Positions 14,918 to 23,427 of a stretch of DNA of 24,706 bases are shown here, piece after piece. The notes beneath the pieces were generated by a model, which searched no databases, was not told where the DNA came from, and was given only the letters and a program-made list of their open reading frames with translations. How positions within the stretch are numbered: the first letter of the stretch is position 1; each line of letters begins with the position of its first letter. A program made the position numbers and the translations under genes. This DNA is from CAZIKB01 sp964539665. Lineage in GTDB: Bacteria > Zhuqueibacterota > Zhuqueibacteria > Oceanimicrobiales > Oceanimicrobiaceae. Location of the stretch: assembly GCA_964539665.1 (NCBI GenBank), contig CAZIKB010000100.1, positions 1 through 24,706 on the forward strand, written 5' to 3'.

Positions 14918-15778
14918 CTACGGGGATTCAAGCTCGTCAATGATTGTCTGGATTCTCTTCTGCGCTCTTTCTGGCGCCAAATCCAAGGCGCTTTTCAATA
15001 CTTCTTTTGCCTGGTTCGTATCTCCTTTTTTAGCGAGGAGTTGTCCTTTAGTTGCCAGATTCCTGTAATTCTTTTCCATTTTAATGGATTGATCAACCCA
15101 ATCGAGGCCCTGATCGATATGGACTTCATAATTCAAACAATAGTTTGCTGCATTGTTATATCCCCACCAAAAAAATCCATATCCAGCCCGCAGCTCATTT
15201 TTTACTTTATCAAGGGCAAATGTGTGAACATCTGTTTCGATTTTGAAGTTGACTTTTAATTTTCCCCAATGGAGGGAGGCAACTACGGAATTATCGGTAA
15301 GTTCATCAAAACCATAAAGCAATCTCTCCTGATGCGGCGCTTCAACAGGTGTTACTGTAACTCTAAGCGCATCTTCTTCAGGCTTATAAAAATAGCTGCC
15401 CCATGAGGCATTGTTTTTACTAAAAATCAGAATCCAATCTTTTTCAGATGGAATGGTGTGGAAACCATAGGTTCCGGCTGGCAGCGCGCTTCCATTTATC
15501 GTAACATCATGAGTAAACGAAATTGTGGTGTTTTCATTTGCACCCGCTCGCCATGGAAATGGTTTACCTTCATTAAAAGGTACAAGCTCTCCCCAGGTTT
15601 TTCTCCCTTTTACTCCTGGCCGGTGATAAGTTATCGTTACATCGGTGATCCCTATTCTTTGCATCACCATTGCTTTTGGACTTGCTTGCGGCGTTTCCAT
15701 AAACTGCGCCTGAGCATTCTGAAATGCCATGATAAGAATCAGACTGATACAAATACTTAGCACAACTTTTTTAACCAT
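14918..15778 (-). CDS. secreted DUF2911 protein with TPR-like C-terminus
   Basis: Exported protein of the DUF2911 family, common in Bacteroidota and relatives; function unknown. A signal peptide covers about 1-25 (ending AQAQ). DUF2911 spans about 28-165, with the family signatures ITYHRPGVKGRKTWGELVPF, PWRAGANENTTI and LPAGTYGFHTIP. A TPR-like helical repeat follows at about 225-275 (KGQLLAKKGDTNQAKEVLKS). The ATG at 15778 is chosen because GGAGG lies six bases upstream. A TTG four codons earlier would put the Shine-Dalgarno inside the gene. A 279-base gap separates it from the PD40 gene upstream, so it may be its own unit. 286 residues from this start. Confidence 0.92.
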   Translation of the reverse strand: MVKKVVLSICISLILIMAFQNAQAQFMETPQASPKAMVMQRIGITDVTITYHRPGVKGRKTWGELVPFNEGKPFPWRAGANENTTISFTHDVTINGSALPAGTYGFHTIPSEKDWILIFSKNNASWGSYFYKPEEDALRVTVTPVEAPHQERLLYGFDELTDNSVVASLHWGKLKVNFKIETDVHTFALDKVKNELRAGYGFFWWGYNNAANYCLNYEVHIDQGLDWVDQSIKMEKNYRNLATKGQLLAKKGDTNQAKEVLKSALDLAPERAQKRIQTIIDELESP

Positions 15779-16057
15779 TTTTTCCTCCAATAATTAAAAT
15801 TAAAAAGTTAATTGAACAACTATTTGTAAATAACAAATTTTAGTTAATTTTATTTTCTCCTTTTTATTCAGTTGCACCATTGTGTATATTGATTCTATTT
15901 TATTTAGAATTGTTTGGTTGGTAAATAATAGTTTACTAAAACAAATGATTGACCACTAAAATACGTTTCAATTAATAAAAAGTTGATAGGAAAAAAGTCC
16001 CATTTTTAAATGATTGAGCTTTCTATGTAGTGTCTCTTAACATACATTGATTCCTGA

Positions 16058-16993
16058 TCAATTTTTTAATTCATTCGGCTTCAGTTCATTGATAATCCTG
16101 GCATCTACCCAGTAAATATCTCCGTTACGATTAATATTTCTCGTAAAAAATAGATATCTTCCATCTGGCGATAACATTGCAGTAAATTCAAAACCGTCGG
16201 TATTGATGGTTTCACCCATATTTTTAGGTGCGGTCCATGTCCCATCTGGGTTCTGGAAGCTAATGTAAAGATCTCCTCTGCCGAATCCTCCTGGCCGTTC
16301 TGAAGTAAAGATCAAGTAACTTTCGTCCAAAGCAATGAAGGGATCGTGCTCATTTGATTCAGTACTTATTGAATATTCAAGAAGCTCAGGCTCAACATAT
16401 TGTCCATTTTCTAATTTCGATCGGTAAATGTCTCCCCCGCTGCCATGTGACTCGAATATTGAAAAATACAAAGTTCCGTTGGAAGTAATCGATGTGTAAT
16501 AATCATCTTTTTCCGGTGTATTTGGCGCATTCAAGTGAATCGGGTCACTCCAATTACCATCTGTAGTTTTTTCCACATACCAGAGGTCTGAGTCTTTTGA
16601 AGCACCAGAGTCGGCCAATGGTCTCATTGAAGAAAAATAAAGTCTTCTCCCATCAAGAGTAAAATATGGATCAACATCACTATGATTACCAGAAAATTGG
16701 GCAACCGATGGTTGTATCAATCTACCATTTTCCTGTTTCATGGTCATCAGGGTATTTTGACCCGCTTTCCACACCGTGAAAAACAGCTCATTGCCATCAG
16801 GTGAAAAAGTACATGTGAGTTCACTCTTTTCAGTTGACACAATTCCCGGGGCAAATAATTCCGGGATTAATTCGGGCGGCTTTTGACCGAGATATTTTCC
16901 TTTTACAATAGGAAAATCATCCTGGCAGGAGCAGTTGTTAATACCAGAAAAAATGAGTAAGATTAGACCAAAATAATAATTTTGCGTCTTCAT
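16058..16993 (-). CDS. PD40 beta-propeller protein, copy 1 of the paralogous family
   Basis: Exported PD40 (WD40-like) propeller of 311 residues; function unknown. The N-terminus is a signal segment with Cys at 21 and 23 (NNCSCQDDFP); C21 could be a lipidation site, though the residues before it fit the lipobox poorly. The family block follows: FPIVKGKYLGQKPPELIPE then LFAPGIVSTEKSE. PD40 repeats follow, each with a DGxxLxFxS pattern (FSPDGNELFFT, TLDGRRLYFSS, ALDESYLIFTS, SPDGRYLFFTR). It ends with GDIYWVDARIINELKP. ATG at 16993 with AAGGA upstream. It is the last gene of the run 18-17-16 kb, 61 bases after the dehydratase gene. Confidence 0.85.
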   Translation of the reverse strand: MKTQNYYFGLILLIFSGINNCSCQDDFPIVKGKYLGQKPPELIPELFAPGIVSTEKSELTCTFSPDGNELFFTVWKAGQNTLMTMKQENGRLIQPSVAQFSGNHSDVDPYFTLDGRRLYFSSMRPLADSGASKDSDLWYVEKTTDGNWSDPIHLNAPNTPEKDDYYTSITSNGTLYFSIFESHGSGGDIYRSKLENGQYVEPELLEYSISTESNEHDPFIALDESYLIFTSERPGGFGRGDLYISFQNPDGTWTAPKNMGETINTDGFEFTAMLSPDGRYLFFTRNINRNGDIYWVDARIINELKPNELKN

Positions 16994-17013
16994 AACTGAG
17001 TCCTTTTTTTCTG

Positions 17014-17031
17014 AAGCCTCTTTTAAGGCTT
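17014..17031. repeat. small hairpin between dehydratase and PD40 copy 1
   Basis: AAGCCT (17014-17019) and AGGCTT (17026-17031) form a six-pair hairpin just upstream of the ribosome site of the PD40 gene and 24 bases after the dehydratase stop. It has no U run on the minus strand; it may tune expression inside the operon. Confidence 0.3.
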
Positions 17032-17054
17032 AAATATTCAATATCTTATACAAG

Positions 17055-17981
17055 CTATTTCTTACACCAATGCAAAAGTTTTTCTATGCTAACGCCAATA
17101 CCCCCGCAAACGACAACCAAAATTGAATTGTAGGATTCGATAATATCTGAGTTATTATAGACTACCGAAAGCGTTGCCCCGCAGGCTGGTTCAACTAATA
17201 CACGATGATCATCAGCAAACTTTCGGCAAGCTTCTACAGCAGCAAAGTCCGTGACCGTGAAAGGAATTATTTCATGGGACTGTGTCCATTCAAATGCTTT
17301 TGCAGCCACTCGTTTTGAGCCCAAACTACTCGCGATAGATGTGATCTGAGCCAATTCTATAAGTTTTCCTGCTTTGATTGAGGCGCTCAACGAATCCGCT
17401 CCTTCTGTTTCTACCGCGACAATTGGAATATCACCCCAGCCATTTCGATGCAATCCTTCTGCAACACCACACAATAAACCACCGCCGCCAACCGATAAAA
17501 CAACGACATCTGGTTTTTGACATTGCTCGGTAATTTCATCGATAATTTTGGCATGACCTTGCCAAATGACAGGATGATCAAAAGGATGGACATAAGTTCC
17601 TTTCAACTTCATGGTTAGTTCTTGTGCGAAACAGTGCGATTCATCCCAAACAGAACCATGAATCTTAACTTTTGCCCCTTCTGAAATAATCTGCTGTTGA
17701 ACTGTCTCCTGTGTTGTTGCCGGAACAACGACGGTTACTTCTGCACCAAGTTTTCTCCCGGCGTAGGCAACTGCCAAGCCCGCATTACCCCCGGAGGATG
17801 AAATCAAATGACTGATTCCTGAATTCACAGATTCCCGGCAAAGCTGTCCGATACCGCGAATTTTGAATGACCCTGTTGGTTGATAGCACTCCATCTTGAG
17901 TAATACAGCTCTTCCAATTGACTCACTCATGGGTATTGATTCAATGGTCGGAGTGCGGCGGTAAAGTTCATTCATTTCCAT
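17055..17981 (-). CDS. PLP-dependent serine/threonine dehydratase-like enzyme
   Basis: Fold-type II PLP enzyme that would deaminate L-serine or L-threonine to a 2-oxo acid. The 308 residues contain the Schiff-base lysine K40 in GSFKIRG (37-43), SSSGGNAG (61-68) and the glycine-rich phosphate loop VGGGGLL (164-170). VCGGIG (291-296) supplies C292 at the PLP pyridine-nitrogen position. That cysteine is typical of animal-type serine dehydratase (SDS) rather than bacterial IlvA/TdcB, where a serine is usual. No regulatory ACT domain follows. It lies 13 bases after one PD40 gene and 61 before another, so it is embedded in the PD40 run. Cytoplasmic, unlike its exported neighbours. Confidence 0.9.
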   Translation of the reverse strand: MEMNELYRRTPTIESIPMSESIGRAVLLKMECYQPTGSFKIRGIGQLCRESVNSGISHLISSSGGNAGLAVAYAGRKLGAEVTVVVPATTQETVQQQIISEGAKVKIHGSVWDESHCFAQELTMKLKGTYVHPFDHPVIWQGHAKIIDEITEQCQKPDVVVLSVGGGGLLCGVAEGLHRNGWGDIPIVAVETEGADSLSASIKAGKLIELAQITSIASSLGSKRVAAKAFEWTQSHEIIPFTVTDFAAVEACRKFADDHRVLVEPACGATLSVVYNNSDIIESYNSILVVVCGGIGVSIEKLLHWCKK

Positions 17982-17994
17982 ATTAAATCTCGCC

Positions 17995-18936
17995 TTACTT
18001 CAATTCTGCCGGTTTCAAATCTTCGATAACCTGGGCATCTACCCAATAGATGTCTCCGTTTCCGGTTTGAGTACATGTGTAAAAGAAGTACTTACCGTCT
18101 GGAGAAATCATTGGACAGTATTCGGTGGCGCTTGTGTTAATCTTATTTCCCATATTTTTAAGCTCTGACCATGGTCCATCTTGATTTCGGAAACTGATAT
18201 ACAAATCACCTTTGCCGAAACCGTCAGGCTTGTCACTAACATTAACAATAAGATAGCTTTCATCCGCGGCAATAAGAACATCTCCTTCATTATATTCTGA
18301 GTTGATGGTACTACCCAAATTTTCCGGTTTAGTGTATTTACCATCAACAAATCTTGACCGATAAACATCCGATTCTCCAAAACCACCGGCGCGCCTGCTT
18401 TGAAAATAGAGTGTGCCATCTTTTGTAATAGTAGGATAGATTACTCTTCCCCCGTCGTTTATCGGTGAGCCCAAATTCTTTGGTTCGCTCCAACTGTTTC
18501 CAGCTCTTTCTACAAACCAGATCTGGAATTCATTGAGGAACTCTCCGCCTTTAGTCAACGGTTGTCGCGATCCATAAAAAATCTTTTTTCCGTCATACGA
18601 AATGCACATGTCTACTTCGGGGTAACCGCTATAAAAGGGAGCCACCTGCGGTTTTATCCAGCGTCCCGCCTCCTCTTTTGTGAACATTATCGTGTAGCCC
18701 TGGTCAGGCATATTGATTGAAAAATAAAATTCTTTCCCGTCCGGGGTGAATACAGAGTTTAATTCTTTCTTCTCGGTGGATATAATACCTGGAGCAAATA
18801 TCACAGGCGTTAATCCAGGCGGCTTCTGTCCCAGATACTCACCCCTTAAAACTGGAAAATCGTTCTGGGCTGAGCAACCTGTCAAAATCAAAACAATCCA
18901 GAAAATCGAACCTGTTAATGCAATTTTACGTTTCAT
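17995..18936 (-). CDS. PD40 beta-propeller lipoprotein, copy 2
   Basis: Lipoprotein propeller of 313 residues. The lipobox is excellent: LILTGC with C21. The family block follows (FPVLRGEYLGQKPPGLTP, IFAPGIISTEKKE), then PD40 repeats (FTPDGKEFYFS, SYDGKKIFYGS, TKDGTLYFQS, AADESYLIVNV, SPDGKYFFYT), ending GDIYWVDAQVIEDLKP. ATG at 18936 has GAGGG upstream. It is followed 13 bases later by the dehydratase, so the two are likely cotranscribed. By motif content it is closest to copy 1. A terminator-like hairpin just upstream separates it from the hydrolase gene. Confidence 0.88.
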   Translation of the reverse strand: MKRKIALTGSIFWIVLILTGCSAQNDFPVLRGEYLGQKPPGLTPVIFAPGIISTEKKELNSVFTPDGKEFYFSINMPDQGYTIMFTKEEAGRWIKPQVAPFYSGYPEVDMCISYDGKKIFYGSRQPLTKGGEFLNEFQIWFVERAGNSWSEPKNLGSPINDGGRVIYPTITKDGTLYFQSRRAGGFGESDVYRSRFVDGKYTKPENLGSTINSEYNEGDVLIAADESYLIVNVSDKPDGFGKGDLYISFRNQDGPWSELKNMGNKINTSATEYCPMISPDGKYFFYTCTQTGNGDIYWVDAQVIEDLKPAELK

Positions 18937-18964
18937 GGCGTTCCCTCATTTATTTGATTAATTG

Positions 18965-18997
18965 AGAAACCGCGCTTTTTTGAAAAGCTCGGTTTCT
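18965..18997 (-). terminator. terminator-like hairpin after the alpha/beta hydrolase gene
   Basis: On the minus strand AGAAACCG-A-GCTTTT pairs with AAAAGC-G-CGGTTTCT: eight plus six pairs around one mismatch with a very short loop, within 40 bases after the hydrolase stop. There is no U run after it, so it may be a mild or rho-linked terminator. Confidence 0.6.
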
Positions 18998-19001
18998 GCT
19001 T

Positions 19002-19895
19002 TTATAACTTCGACAAAAAGTCCAAAGTAACGCGATTGAATTCTTCAGGTTTCTCCATATTGACCATGTGCGCCACACCTGGTATTACAAACTTTTGAGC
19101 GCCGGCAATTCTATCCTCGATTCTGTTTACGATATCGATGATGTCGGGCATATCGATTTCCCCGAGAATAGTTAGTGTGGGTATTTTGATTTCAGCTAAT
19201 CTGCCAAACGCGGGCGGATCAAGATCTTTAATCATGTCCAACAGTCTCCAGCGCTCCCTGCTGCCGACGAACATGGTTTTGACCTTTTCCCGCACAGCCG
19301 GATTGACCTCCGATGGAGATCTGTGAGGTCCGTCAGTCCATGCATGAATAAAAATCTCGGTGATCTTATCAAAATTATCCTCGTTAAATGCCTGAACAAG
19401 GTCGTCGATATATTTTTGTGTCTCAGCGCTGTAAATATTATAACCACTGATGCCGGGACCGACTAAGATGAGCGCCGAAACCCTTTCAGGATATTCAAGC
19501 GCAAAGTCAACCGCGATCAGGCCGCCCATGGACAACCCCATGATCACAGCCTTTTCAATTTTGAGTTGATCTATGAAATCGTATAAATCTTCGTAATCAT
19601 TAAAGGTTGCTGAATCACTATCAGAAAGACCATGTCCCCGAACATCATACCGGATTGCTCGGTACTGTTCTGCAAATACTTCAAATTGACCATCCCACAT
19701 GCGGCGGTCCAGAAATCCGCCATGAATCATAATCACGGGCTGCCCCTGTCCCAGCTCTTCATAGTAGAGTTTAGTGGACTCAATATCCACATAACCCGTA
19801 TTGGGAGCCACAGTTACATCTCTTTTCACGTCTTCGGATTTCTTTTCACAGCCAAAAGCAATTATTAACAGAGCGAATAAAAATAAACGTCTCAT
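19002..19895 (-). CDS. alpha/beta hydrolase lipoprotein
   Basis: Secreted, membrane-anchored alpha/beta hydrolase; substrate unknown. From the ATG at 19895 the N-terminus is RRLFLFALLIIAFGC, a lipobox with C16. The fold signatures are HGG (oxyanion region), YDVRGHGLSD, the nucleophile elbow GLSMGG, acid residue in GEIDMPD and catalytic His in VAHMVNMEKPEEF. All three triad residues are visible. The start at 19895 is chosen because GGAGG (19905-19909) lies nine bases upstream. The ATG at 19901 would be only three bases from it, and the ATG at 19919 has no site. It sits between PD40 genes, with a 324-base gap upstream containing inverted repeats. About 297 residues. Confidence 0.87.
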   Translation of the reverse strand: MRRLFLFALLIIAFGCEKKSEDVKRDVTVAPNTGYVDIESTKLYYEELGQGQPVIMIHGGFLDRRMWDGQFEVFAEQYRAIRYDVRGHGLSDSDSATFNDYEDLYDFIDQLKIEKAVIMGLSMGGLIAVDFALEYPERVSALILVGPGISGYNIYSAETQKYIDDLVQAFNEDNFDKITEIFIHAWTDGPHRSPSEVNPAVREKVKTMFVGSRERWRLLDMIKDLDPPAFGRLAEIKIPTLTILGEIDMPDIIDIVNRIEDRIAGAQKFVIPGVAHMVNMEKPEEFNRVTLDFLSKL

Positions 19896-19925
19896 AATCA
19901 TAGTCCTCCAATTAGACATTGACTA

Positions 19926-19968
19926 TTTCTTATAATTAATTGCTTATAATTTAATAATTTATAAGAAA
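19926..19968. promoter_or_regulatory. inverted repeat upstream of the hydrolase gene
   Basis: TTTCTTATAA (19926-19935) and TTATAAGAAA (19959-19968) are perfect ten-base inverted copies. A third CTTATAA lies between them at 19943-19949. Centred about 52 bases upstream of the ATG, this could be an operator or a promoter-overlapping dyad. No consensus is matched. Confidence 0.35.
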
Positions 19969-20012
19969 ATTTACAAGTGAAACTGTTAATCGGCGCTAAA
20001 TATGATCTCAAC

Positions 20013-20183
20013 TCATTTCCAGTAAGGCAAGAGCTGTTCTTCTGTGACGCTTTTATTAAACGCCAAATCCGAATGTTTTCCGAGTCAGCTTTCCTTCAGA
20101 TCTAATATTTTTTTAACAATTAGACGTGGCTCATGGCAGGACAAATTGTTTATACACAGGTTTTTTCCACACAAATCTATCAC
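20013..20183 (-). pseudogene. possible decayed reading frame upstream of the hydrolase
   Basis: In the gap between the hydrolase and PD40 copy 3 one minus-strand frame is open for about 56 codons except for one TGA (20085-20087). It reads CHEPRLIVKKILDLKES, stop, then LGKHSDLAFNKSVTEEQL and a terminal LPYWK. It is protein-like but not assigned to a family; chance is a real alternative in AT-rich DNA. Nothing else was seen in the gap 19920-20219 apart from the inverted repeat at 19926-19968. Confidence 0.2.
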
Positions 20184-20219
20184 CTAAGTTATCTTTAAAA
20201 TTTAACATATTAAGCTATT

Positions 20220-21143
20220 TCATCTATTTTTGATTTCTTCAATAATTTTCGCATCCACCCAGTAAATCTCCCGATTCCCTGATTTCCTGCTTGTGAAGAA
20301 TAAATATTTTCCATCCAGCGTCACATAGGGCCGATTCTCTGCCGCGGATGAGTTTATCTTGTCTCCCATATTCGTGGATTCAGTCCAGGCTCCGTCTTCC
20401 TTGCGAAAACTGATGTAGAGATCATCTTCTCCCAGACCTGCCGGTTTGGTTGAACAAAAAATCAAATAGCTTTCATCAGAAGCGATGAAAGGATCCCATT
20501 CGTGATATTCGGTATTAAGAGGAGCGCCAACGTTCTGCGGATTCGAATACTTGCCGTCGATGAGATTAGACAAATACAAATCCGATTGTCCCTTTCCACC
20601 AGGTCGGCGACTGAAAAAGTAAAGCGTTCCTTCGCGGCTGACAGAGGGGTAACTATCATGCTCCTCCGTGTTGATTTCTCCAACTAATGGTTTCGGTTCA
20701 GTCCAGCCGGATTCAGTTTTCGTGATGCACCAGATATTTCCACGACTAAGAAATGGTCCCTCTCCATTGAGCGGCATTCTCGAAGTAAACCAGAGTGTTT
20801 TTCCATCTGGCGCCAAAGTAAAATCATGAATGTTGTATCTATCCAGAACTGGATCAATTTGTGGATCGCTCCACACACCATCCTTTTGCTCTGTGAAATA
20901 AATACTGGTATTTGGATTAGCATATCCCCTGAATATAAATTGCAGTCCATCTTGTGAAAAAACTGAGCATCCCTCATTTCCTTTATTCGAGATAATTCCT
21001 GGAGCAAATATTTGCGGAGTTGTCCGGGGCGGTTGCTGACCGAGATATGGTCCGCTAAGAACAGGGAACTTTTGCTGTAATGAATGCATCCCCATTAAAA
21101 TGATTGCCACAATTGCAATAATAGAATACTTAGCTTGATACAT
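20220..21143 (-). CDS. PD40 beta-propeller protein, copy 3
   Basis: Propeller of the same paralogous family, 307 residues. Unlike copies 2 and 4 it has no cysteine after the hydrophobic segment (AIVAIILMGMHSLQQ), so it probably has a signal peptide or membrane anchor rather than a lipid. The family block (FPVLSGPYLGQQPPRTTP, IFAPGIISNK) and PD40 repeats (SQDGLQFIFRG, APDGKTLWFTS, SREGTLYFFS, ASDESYLIFCS, TLDGKYLFFTS) are intact, with the end IYWVDAKIIEEIK. ATG at 21143 follows AGGAGG by nine bases. It is 45 bases after copy 4, probably in the same operon. Confidence 0.87.
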   Translation of the reverse strand: MYQAKYSIIAIVAIILMGMHSLQQKFPVLSGPYLGQQPPRTTPQIFAPGIISNKGNEGCSVFSQDGLQFIFRGYANPNTSIYFTEQKDGVWSDPQIDPVLDRYNIHDFTLAPDGKTLWFTSRMPLNGEGPFLSRGNIWCITKTESGWTEPKPLVGEINTEEHDSYPSVSREGTLYFFSRRPGGKGQSDLYLSNLIDGKYSNPQNVGAPLNTEYHEWDPFIASDESYLIFCSTKPAGLGEDDLYISFRKEDGAWTESTNMGDKINSSAAENRPYVTLDGKYLFFTSRKSGNREIYWVDAKIIEEIKNR

Positions 21144-21188
21144 ATTGATTTTCCTCCTCTTTAAAAATCAAATAAGCCATTTCGTTTT

Positions 21189-22217
21189 TTATTCTCCTGG
21201 TTTTAAATCCTTAAAGATTTTAGAATCCACCCAGTAAATATCTGAATTACCATTTTGGGGCTCGTTATGAATCTTTTTCAGCCAATCAAACGTTAATCCA
21301 CGTTCTGTAATTTCATCCTGAGATTTTACTTTAGAAGAGCCAAAGAATAAAAATCGACCGTCTGGAGAGACATAAGCAGAAGTCGCCCGAATGCCTGGCA
21401 AATTAATTTTTTCTCCCAAATTGATTCCTTCGTTCCAATTGTCGTTTTCATCACGATAGAAAATATAATAGTTGGCCAGTCCCGGTGTGACACTGTCATC
21501 TCTCCCTTCAACACATGCAATGAGGTAACTCTCGTCTGTGGCAATGAATGCATTGTAAACATTTCCTTTACCATTTACGGCTTCAGGTAATATTTCAGGC
21601 TCCTGGTACTTCCCGTTCTGCCATCTTGACCGCATGATATTGGTTTCTCCCGCTCCCCGTTTTGAACGGGTGAAATAAAGTGTTCCATCTTTTGTCGTCG
21701 AAGGGAAATAAACGCTGTCATCAGTGTTTACGGGCGCTCCGATGTCATAAATCTCACCCCATCTACCGTCGTCCAAGCGGTCAACAGCCCAGATATTTTG
21801 GTAGAACCAGCCAGGTTTGGGATCTTTTCCCGCAGGTGGATGAGTGCACAGGAACAACATCTGTTTACCATCAAAAGTAATGTGCGGTTCAAAATACTTG
21901 AATCTCGGATCCGATGCGAATGAAGCCACCTCGGGTTCGGTCCATCTGCCATTTTCTAATCGAGAATAAAAAATAGTTACATACTGTCCGAACATTAAAC
22001 CAAAATACATTTCCCTACCATCGGGCGTCATGGCTACATCTCGTTCATACATACCGGTGGAAACAATTCCTGGGGCAAACAATTCGGGCTCTGCACCTGG
22101 AAATGCTTGTCCCATAAATTCCCCTTGCAATACTGGAAATCCATCACTTCTGCTACAGGAACTAAACGACAAAAAGAAAAGAGTCAAGAAACTGAACACA
22201 GCGATTTTTTTTAACAT
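21189..22217 (-). CDS. PD40 beta-propeller lipoprotein, copy 4 (insert-bearing)
   Basis: Lipoprotein of 342 residues, the longest copy. Lipobox SFSSC with C21. The family block reads FPVLQGEFMGQAFPGAEP, LFAPGIVST; repeats include TPDGREMYFG, TFDGKQMLFL, TKDGTLYFTR and SPDGRFLFFGS. Just before the end there is an extra segment of about 30 residues (QDEITERGLTFDWLKKIHNE) not seen in copies 1, 2, 3 and 5. The gene then ends SDIYWVDSKIFKDLKPGE. ATG at 22217 follows AGGAGG by five bases. It lies 32 bases after the 6-bladed propeller gene. The decayed copy at 23428-23579 seems to share its insert. Confidence 0.87.
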   Translation of the reverse strand: MLKKIAVFSFLTLFFLSFSSCSRSDGFPVLQGEFMGQAFPGAEPELFAPGIVSTGMYERDVAMTPDGREMYFGLMFGQYVTIFYSRLENGRWTEPEVASFASDPRFKYFEPHITFDGKQMLFLCTHPPAGKDPKPGWFYQNIWAVDRLDDGRWGEIYDIGAPVNTDDSVYFPSTTKDGTLYFTRSKRGAGETNIMRSRWQNGKYQEPEILPEAVNGKGNVYNAFIATDESYLIACVEGRDDSVTPGLANYYIFYRDENDNWNEGINLGEKINLPGIRATSAYVSPDGRFLFFGSSKVKSQDEITERGLTFDWLKKIHNEPQNGNSDIYWVDSKIFKDLKPGE

Positions 22218-22249
22218 TACTTCCTCCTATTAATTTGTATGGTCATGCG

Positions 22250-23335
22250 TTATAAAATATTGGTTTCAAACAACTCCCATTTCTGTGTCTCTTGATCCTG
22301 GATCAATTGATAAAGCCTGCCATTCCGAAAGACACAAGGATTCCACATAAAAGCCGTCTTCATGGAAAACGGTACCATGGTTTTCCTTTTGAGACTCCCA
22401 TCAAGATCAAGCACCCAGATATCACGCCTGCCCTCGACTTGATTTCGTGTGATAACATAGATGTGTTCATTGTCAACATAAAGACGCTGTATGGCCTGAT
22501 GTCGCTCAGGATATTTCAGCGACTTTTTGATTTCCTCAAAGTACGGTGCCCAGGCCGGATTAGTTCGATAGATATCCAATAAAGCTTCCATTTGGTCTGC
22601 TGTGACAGAGACACGTTCATAATCATGGTGGATCGTCTGAATCAGCTCACCTTCAATATCATAAACATCGATATCAAAGTCCCGGGTTCGGCCAACTACA
22701 TAAAGCCTGTCGCCACGTACATCATAAAAAAAGCCAGTATAAAAAGCTATTCGAGCATTTTCATGCCGACTGAGTTTTTTAGTCACATTTAAAACTGAAT
22801 CATAGAGCATCACGTGGTAATAATATTTGTCATTTTCTTTGTAACTTTCCGTACCAACATGACCGCGGCCAAAAGGTTGAAATCCAAAGTGATCTCCTTG
22901 AGGGATAGCAATTTCACCGACCAGCGTTCCATCCCTTTTGAAAGTTGAAACTTTCCCAGTACTGCTCACCGATAATAAGTCCGGCCGCACTGAAAGGTTT
23001 ACGTTGTGACCCTTTTGGATCAGGAACTTTCCTGGTTGCTCTCCCACTCCCCCAAATGTGAATAACAGGCTATAATCTTTTAAGGAATATACATAAATAT
23101 GAGTTTTACGTTCGTCCGGATCTCCGTTGCTGTCGATTAAAAAAAGCTGTTCTTTATCTGCATACATGTATTCTTCAGGTAAGGTGAGTTCCGAAAGTGT
23201 ACAAACTTTCTGACTTATAGGTTTATTAGTACAGGAAAATCCAGTTATATTCAGCAATAAGATGACTAAAAAAAACGCTATTTTCTTCACTTTGAACACC
23301 ATTCTTTTGATTTGTAAATATTTGCGATAAAACAT
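22250..23335 (-). CDS. 6-bladed beta-propeller lipoprotein
   Basis: Exported propeller of the NHL-like / 6-bladed (PF17170-type) family, common in Bacteroidota; function unknown. The 361 residues begin with a charged stretch, then FFLVILLLNITGFSC (C35, lipid site). Blade-like strands follow, with motifs such as YSLLFTFGGVGEQPGKF, VSSTGKVSTFKRDGTLV, YDIEGELIQTIHHD and WVLDLDGSLKRKTMVPFS. The start could instead be the ATG 11 codons later; GGAAAATT upstream weakly favours 23335. It is first in a likely operon with PD40 copies 4 and 3. It is unrelated in sequence to the PD40 paralogues though built on a similar fold. Confidence 0.83.
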   Translation of the reverse strand: MFYRKYLQIKRMVFKVKKIAFFLVILLLNITGFSCTNKPISQKVCTLSELTLPEEYMYADKEQLFLIDSNGDPDERKTHIYVYSLKDYSLLFTFGGVGEQPGKFLIQKGHNVNLSVRPDLLSVSSTGKVSTFKRDGTLVGEIAIPQGDHFGFQPFGRGHVGTESYKENDKYYYHVMLYDSVLNVTKKLSRHENARIAFYTGFFYDVRGDRLYVVGRTRDFDIDVYDIEGELIQTIHHDYERVSVTADQMEALLDIYRTNPAWAPYFEEIKKSLKYPERHQAIQRLYVDNEHIYVITRNQVEGRRDIWVLDLDGSLKRKTMVPFSMKTAFMWNPCVFRNGRLYQLIQDQETQKWELFETNIL

Positions 23336-23427
23336 TATTACAATTTTCCCATTTGTAGTTTTGAGTATTTCAAGTGGAAGCCGGTAGCGAGAAATAAGAT
23401 CTCAGTCTTTTCATCGTGCCATCGCTT

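Noticed and set aside
21326..21574. Small minus-strand frame inside PD40 copy 4 and similar frames inside other PD40 genes
   Set aside because: They overlap the main propeller frames completely and have no ribosome site or domain.
23416..23421. TGGCAC on the minus strand upstream of the 6-bladed propeller gene, as a third sigma-54 promoter
   Set aside because: The place of the -12 box (23407-23410) reads AAAG, with no GC at the needed distance.
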